Notes under the pieces: model-generated
Database searches by the model: none
What the model saw: only the letters and a program-made list of their open reading frames with translations
What the model was told of the DNA's origin: nothing
In this document: positions 58,621 to 64,000 of the stretch, in pieces
Layout of the letters: every line of letters starts with the position of its first letter
Numbering within the stretch: the first letter of the stretch is position 1
Position numbers and translations under genes: made by a program
Origin: Medakamo hakoo
Lineage: Eukaryota; Chlorophyta; Trebouxiophyceae; Coccomyxaceae
Assembly (NCBI GenBank): GCA_026636295.1
Contig: CP089459.1
Span: forward strand, 558,001 to 622,000
Length of the DNA: 64,000 nucleotides
Direction of reading: 5' to 3'

Positions 58621-61098
58621 TCATTCCACGACCCGCGCGTACGCCACGGCCGTCCGCGGCGGCGCGCACACTTTCATCCAATGCGGGCGCCCGTTGAATC
58701 CACCCTCCTCTTCTGCGGGCGTCGTGAAGTGATCCACGCCGTGGCCAAGCCGCCCTTCCCCACCAAAAGCGCGGTCGTCCGAGTCGACCGCGACGCGGTA
58801 GCGGCCGCCCATGCCCACGCCCACACGGACACTCTCGGCATGGGCCGTCGGGGAGAAATTGAAGACGAAGAGCAGGGGGCCACGCTCCGCGACGATGAGG
58901 TGGGAGGCCGCGGCGGGCGAGGCGGCGCCCCCGTCCTCGCTGCCACCGGGGCCGGCGAAGGAGACGACCTGGTGGGCGTGCGCCAAAAAGCCGTGGTCCG
59001 CCTCCAACGCCATGCACGCCGCGTCCCACGCGCCCAACTGCCCGTACCGCAGGTGAGGGGAGTCGACCAAACTCCACGCCCGCCGCGCCCGGGCGTGCGA
59101 CCAGCCGTTGCCCTCCCGGGGGAAGTCCACCCACTCAGGGTGGCCCCACTCGTCGCCCATGAAGCTCAGCCACCCCTCCCCACCCAGGGCCAGCGTGGCC
59201 AGGCGGGTCAGTTTGAGCAGGGCCATGCCGCGGGCGATGACGGGCGAGGGCGGGGCCAGCGCGGACATGCCGTCGTACATCGCGCTCCCCATGAGCGTCC
59301 ACGCCAGCGGCGCGTCGCCCACCATCGACTGGTCGTGGCACGACACGTACGCGATCGTTTTCTCGGAATAGCGCCGGTTGGTCAACCCCGCGACAATGGT
59401 GGGCGGGTGCCAGACTGTGGCGTCGACGGCCGCCAGGGCTGCACCAGACGCGTCCGGACCGGGCGGCGCCGAGCTCCTCGCCAGCCGCGCCCACATGTCC
59501 GGCAGGCCCATCCCCATGCGGGCGGTGAACCCGACGCCGCCTTCGGCGACCGGGCGGCACAGGCCGGGCAAGCCGGACACGTCTTCCGCGATGGTGAGGA
59601 GCGGGCCACCGGTTCCACGGCTCAAGGACAGCCTCTGACACAGCTCGTTTGCCAGCATGAGGTACACCGTCGCTTCCACGTCCGCGGCGGGCGAGAAGTA
59701 TTCGCGGTAATCGCCCGAAAAGCCGATGCCGACGCCGTGGTGGCGAAACAGCATGGACGTCACGCCGTCGAAGCGGAAACCGTCCACGCGGAATTCGTCC
59801 ACCCACCACCGGATGTTAGACAGCAGGTATTCCAGGACGCGCGGGCGGTCGTAGGCAAGGAGGCGGGAGCCCCAGGCCGGGTGCTTGCCCGCGCGGCCGG
59901 GGACGCAGTAAGCAGACGCGTGTGGAGGGGGAGGGGCGGTGCCGCCGTCGACACGTTTTCCGCTCCCGTCCTCGTCGTCCTGGGCAGAGAAATCGTACCC
60001 AGCCAACCCATCCGTCGCGTTGGAGGAGACGTGGGCGTGGACCAGGTCGACGAGGACGCCCAGGCCCAAGCCGTGCGCAGCGTCAACCAGCGCTTTCAGG
60101 TCTTCGGGCGTGCCGGACCGGGACGACACGGCGAAAGGGGAGGTGACCTGGTAGCCAAAGGACGCGTAGTAGGAGTGTTCAGCCAAGCCCATGAGCTGGA
60201 CGTGGGTGTAGCCCGCCGCGGCGATGCGTGGCAGGACGGCCTCCCGGAAATGGTCGTACGACGCGACCACCGGAGCTTCGGCCGACATGCCGACGTGCGC
60301 TTCATAAATGCGCGGGGCGGGGACGTGAGGTGGTGACGCGTGCGTCCAGACGTGCCTCTCCCTCTCTGGCGGGTTCCAGTGCACGCCGTCGTAGCGGGCG
60401 CCCATGCCGCCGCCGGCTTCCGGCAGCGCGCGGCGCGCCCAGGCGGGCACGGCCTCGACCGTCCACCCGGCTGGGTGGCGCAGCCGGACGCGGAGGCGGG
60501 CGCCGTGCGGGATGGAGTTTGGTGGCAGACTCGCCGTCCACACGCCCGGCTGCACAGGGTCTGGTGCGAGCGGCACGCCGTCCCCCCACCCGTCGAAATC
60601 GCCGACCAGGGCCGCGCCGACCGCGCCGGGCGCCCATTCCCGGTAGGTCGCCCCGCCGTCGACGAGTCCGAACCGGCCAAACCCCGCCGCAGCGGCTTCC
60701 AAGGAGCCGTGCTCGGCTTCTAGGGCCGCCAGCGTTTGCCTGTACCGGTCGAACCGGTAGCGCAGGTGGGCCTCGTGGGCAAAGAGGCCCGGGTCGACCG
60801 CGCGGGCCAGGTCCTGGGGGTTGGTGGATGGAGTGGGCCGGTGGTGAGGGGAAAAAACGATGCGAGGACTCCGTTCACATGCCTCTCCTCACTCATTTGC
60901 TCTCACCATGCCGTCTCCTACCGGCACGCCGTCCCAGGCCGGGGTTGTGGGGTCGGACCGTGCGGCAGGCAGGCCGTGCGGGGTCGCGGAGTGTGGGGTC
61001 GTGGAGTGACGGCCAGTGTTTGGCGACAGCCGCGGTCGCCTACGCCCGGCTGGGCGCTGCCAGGGCAACGGGGCTCCGGTGTGGACGAGGGCGTGCAT
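58621..61098 (-). CDS. 1,4-alpha-glucan (starch) branching enzyme
   Basis: Exon 1 60907-61098 and exon 2 58621-60813 join in phase 0 for 794 residues. The eukaryotic-type N-terminus spans the splice (VDPGLFAHEAHLRYRFDRYR). Next come CBM48 (ATYREWAPGAVGAALVGDFD) and GH13 with all catalytic regions: GVLVDLVHAHVSSN, DEFRVDGFRFDGV with the nucleophile, LTIAEDVSGLP with the acid/base Glu, and IAYVSCHDQSMVG. The family hallmarks GYQVTSPFAVSSRSGTPEDL and WLSFMGDEWGHPEW are present. It forms alpha-1,6 branches in plastid starch. The start is set at Met 61098, after a CA-rich leader, leaving a 60-residue import-type leader; it is divergent from the exonuclease gene. Confidence 0.95.
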
Positions 61099-61210
61099 GC
61101 ATGTGCGAGAGGGTCTTGTGTGTGCGTGTGTGTGAGCGGGCGTTTCTCCCGGGACGGGAAAGAGCGAATTGTGACCAGCCAGACGCGAGTTTTTTTTGGC
61201 ACAAGCAAAA
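61099..61210. promoter_or_regulatory. Shared divergent promoter region (branching enzyme / REXO exonuclease)
   Basis: 112 bp between opposed ATGs, with CA repeats on the minus strand (leader of branching enzyme) and an out-of-frame ATG 4 nt upstream of its start. Confidence 0.4.
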
Positions 61211-63377
61211 ATGCAGGCGGCCGCCGTCAAAGGCGACGCGCCGCCCGACCGCGGGCGGCGCGGCGACGGCGCCACCACCTCAGGCCGACAAGAGGAGGAC
61301 TCACCCAGCCCAGGTCACGCCAAATCGGACGCCGTCACCGCCAGCCACCGTCCGTCCGACACGGCCAATGGGGCCGAGCTGGCCGTGCCACCTCCGCCTC
61401 CGACCATCCGCTCCAAAAAACGCAAGCGAAAAGATGCGAGCGGGCCCACCGGCCCGCCGCCACCCGACAGCCGCACGCTCATCTACGGCGCAGAGGTACG
61501 GGAGCCTTGGACAAGAGGGGAATGGAGTCTAGACGGCAGCCGTGGAAGACAGCGCTCCCATCCATCCCGTCCCATCCCGCACCCCCAGGCCCGCGCGTCC
61601 ATCGAGCTCAAGCCCGTCCGCTTCATCCGCCTGCAAGACGTCCAAAACCTGGTCCTGTGGGTGCTGGGAGACGGTCCCAACCCGGCCAAATGGGCGTTTG
61701 TCCGAAACAAAGCCCTGGTCGACCGCGTCGTCCTGGTGGGGCTGCCTGGGCTGGACGCGCAGACGTGGCGAGCGAAACGGTCGAACCTGCCCACGCTGGG
61801 CGGGCGCCTAAGTGAGCCCGTCACCGTCTTAGCCCAGCGTGCAGATGTGTGGCACTCCCAGTCTGTGCGGGCGCTGTTTAGTGTGCCCGAAACGAAAAAG
61901 GCCAAGGCCGCCAAGTCGGCGACGGCCCGCCCACCGCTGCCGCCACCGCACCCGCCGGCTCATTACACGCTGACGGCCGAGCAACTGCGCGTCTGCGAGT
62001 TCCCGCTGGCTGGGGTCGGGCAAGATGGGCAAGCGGTCCCGCCAGAAGGCTACACCGCCACCCAGCCGCGGACCGACGGTGAAGCACAGCCCCACGCCCT
62101 CGTCGCGCTGGACTGCGAAATGTGCGAGACGGCGTCCGGCTTTGAGCTGACCCGCGTCTCCCTGGTCGACGGCGAAGGACACGTCTTAGTAGACGAGCTG
62201 GTGGTGCCCGAAGCGCCCATCACCGAGTACCACACCCGCTTCTCCGGCATCACGGCGGCCATGCTGGAGGGCGTGACCACGCGCCTGGCCGACGCCCAGG
62301 CGCTCGTCCTCGCGCACGTCGCGTCGACCACGCTCCTGGTCGGCCACGGCCTGGAGAATGACCTGAGGGCGTTGCGCATTTCCCATGCTTTGATCATCGA
62401 CACCAGCGTGCTGTACCCGCACCCGCGTGGCCTGCCCTCCCGCACGGCCCTGCGCCGCCTGGCGGCCACGTTTTTGAAAAAAAACATCCAGGGCGGCGAG
62501 CACGACAGCGTCGAAGACGCGCGCGTGGCGCTGGAGCTCGCGCACCTGAAATTCAAGCACGGCCCGACGTGGGGCGTGGAAGCGCCCGATAAAGGCGAGA
62601 AGCTGTGCGCGGTGCTGGCGGACGCGGGGCGGGGGGCGACCCTGGTGGACCGGCCAGACGTCATCAACCGCTTGGTCGCAGGTGCGTGGGCTGAGGAGGC
62701 ATGCGCCCCCCCCCCCCGGGAAACACTCCGCCACGCCCACCGCGCGTCCCTCCCCTTTTCACGCGCCTCCGGCCCTCACCGTACGCCTCTCCCAATCCAT
62801 CTCAACAAACCTGGGCGCAGGGCGCACCAACGCGCTGCCGTCCGCGACCGACAGGGAGGCGGCGGCCAAGGCCGCGCGCGAAGCGGCTGCGCCTGGCGTC
62901 GGCTTTGTGTGGACCCAGTTTACGGCGTTGGACGCGTTCTGGCGCGCCCGCGCCGAGGCCCGGCGTGGCGCGGTCGAGGCCTGGGCGGTGCGGGCAAGTG
63001 GGGAGGGAGGGAAAGGAGGCGGCGAGCCAGCGGGGCCGATGCCGGCGCTGCATGATGGAGGCGGAGGGGGTGCGGGTGGAGGCCTGGCCGCCGACCCGCC
63101 ACCCGACGACGAGCAGGGGCAGCGCGTCGACGCAATCTTGGCCGGCCTGGACGAGCACGTCGCCCGCCTGTACGAGGCTTTACCGCCCAACACCCTGCTC
63201 ATCGTGGCGACCTGCCAGGGCGACACCCATGACACGCGGCGCCTGCAGCAGCAAGCCTACCGGCGGGCGCAGGGCCTGGACGGCCTGCCGCCCTGGTCGC
63301 CCGCGTGCGAGGCCCACTTGGACGCCGTGCGTGACCGGGGAATGCAGGCCCTGGCCTTTTTTACGGTGAAGCAGTGA
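61211..63377 (+). CDS. REXO1/REXO5-like DEDDh RNA exonuclease
   Basis: Exons 61211-61495, 61589-62681 and 62821-63377 give 644 residues. A basic nuclear-signal-like stretch (SKKRKRKDA, about residue 70) is followed by a domain with RFIRLQDVQNLVLWVLGDG and KALVDRVVLVGLPGL, then the exonuclease: ALVALDCEMCET (Exo I, about 268), ITEYHTRFSGITAAML, LLVGHGLENDLRALRI (Exo II) and HDSVEDARVALELAHLK (Exo III with the DEDDh His and Asp). The third exon carries a C-terminal part with VGFVWTQF, NTLLIVATCQGD. Such enzymes trim 3' ends of rRNA, tRNA or snRNA in the nucleus. The active-site set looks complete. Confidence 0.88.
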
Positions 63378-63728
63378 GGTGGTGGGCGGGCGTGTGGGAC
63401 CATGTGCATGCCCTGGCAGTGGCGGACGGGGTGTAGAGGGGTTGGCGGGGGCGCGGCGGGCGGGGCTGTAGAAAACCCAGGCAGAGCGAACCAACTCCTT
63501 CCCCCCTCGGTCGCGCGAGGTCCGTACACTTGACTTTCGTGAATCGCGCTGTCCGCAGCTCACCCGCCCACGCGGAGGTCCTTGAAGGGCCGTGACCCAG
63601 AATTGGGGGTGGCGGAGAGGTAAGAGGGCGTTGGACGCGGCGTTCGTCGGCCTTCAATGACACCAAAAGCAACACACACCAGCCTGCGCTCTCCCCCACT
63701 CGACCTCGCTCCCAGCCCGTCTCCCTCT
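63378..63728. other. Convergent intergenic region at the right end
   Basis: 351 bp between the exonuclease stop and the next minus-strand stop; GC-rich, no repeat or frame of note. Confidence 0.5.
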
Positions 63729-64000
63729 CTACTCGAGCTCGTGAGCCGGCACGTCGGCGTAGCACCCGTTGGTGCGGTCGTACTTCAAGAAGGCTTCGCC
63801 AATCATGCCGGCCGCCTTGTTGCGCACTTTACGCACCAGGATTTGAACCTAAGAAAAGGATGGGGACAAGATGATGAGACGACGGACACGAGGAAGGATG
63901 GAGAAAGAAAGAAGACGCCCGCCCCCCGCCACCACTCACCTTGTCGTTCGGCCCGTTTTCGTTGCGGACCCGGTGCACCACAATGCCGGCATCCGCCTTG
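63729..64000 (-). CDS. 3' end of an unrecognised gene (5' part outside the window)
   Basis: Two exon pieces join in phase 0: 63940-64000 (KADAGIVVHRVRNENGPNDK) and 63729-63848 (VQILVRKVRNKAAGMIGEAF, LKYDRTNGCYADVPAHELE, stop). The 91-nt intron has a GTGAGT donor and a TAG acceptor. The frame and codon use are coding-like and both splice sites agree, so I consider it a real C-terminus. About 59 residues are visible, compactly charged; I do not recognise the family. Confidence 0.6.

Noticed and set aside
6043-61495. Three first exons of exactly 285 nt (NUP188, AOX, REXO-like exonuclease)
   Set aside because: The sequences and functions are unrelated and all are phase 0; I regard the shared length as chance.
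1-64000. Search for mobile or virus-derived elements, tRNA and rRNA genes
   Set aside because: No reverse transcriptase, integrase, transposase or capsid-like frame, no paired terminal repeats, and no tRNA or rRNA sequence was recognised by eye.

Overview
The window is nuclear DNA from a small, very GC-rich photosynthetic eukaryote, most likely a green alga (Chlorophyta). The class cannot be fixed from sequence alone. The evidence is the gene set: an octotricopeptide/RAP protein, a calcium-sensing-receptor (CAS) homologue, a DUF1517 chloroplast protein, a plastid ISE2-type DExH helicase, a Mini-RNase III, isoamylase-2-like and branching enzymes of starch metabolism, and alternative oxidase. 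Codons strongly favour G or C in third position, most introns are short with GTGAG/GTGCG donors and CAG acceptors, and TGTAA (the chlorophyte poly(A) signal) lies downstream of several genes. I see no rRNA, tRNA, CRISPR array, transposon or virus-derived element.

I place 34 protein genes, about one per 1.9 kb, on both strands. From left to right: a RAP/SAP protein (5' cut), an MRG15-like chromatin protein, an IMP2-like protein, a small plastid membrane protein, the giant nucleoporin NUP188, a degenerate cyclase-like membrane protein, Mini-RNase III, AOX, MGST3, exosome CSL4, ALG13, an unknown Cys/His protein, a bromodomain protein, ASCC2, ISE2 helicase, COA5/PET191, DUF1517/FLAP1-like, a thioredoxin-UBX fusion, CAS, an unknown Ala-rich protein, homogentisate dioxygenase, a nucleotide-sugar/triose-P-type transporter, glycerol-3-phosphate dehydrogenase, a 2OG-Fe(II) oxygenase, a one-TM protein, PEN-2, PWP1, an unknown Cys protein, glutaredoxin, NIP7, an isoamylase-2-like protein, branching enzyme, a REXO-type exonuclease, and a 3'-terminal gene fragment cut by the window end.

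The layout is compact. Ten head-to-head pairs share intergenic spacers of about 90-290 bp between start codons. Two same-strand pairs are almost touching: CSL4-ALG13 (15 nt) and COA5-ISE2 (10 nt). These are the best candidates for dicistronic messages, which are known in green algae. Branching enzyme and the isoamylase-2-like gene are also tandem, 112 nt apart, forming a small starch-structure cluster.

The main biological surprises are three homologues that have lost catalytic residues (IMP2-like peptidase, class III cyclase-like protein, isoamylase-2-like protein) and a thioredoxin with an intact WCGPC site fused to a Cdc48-recruiting UBX domain. (CA)n tracts also recur right at 3' splice sites. 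Gene models below were spliced by eye using reading phase and family alignment from memory; none has been checked against transcripts.
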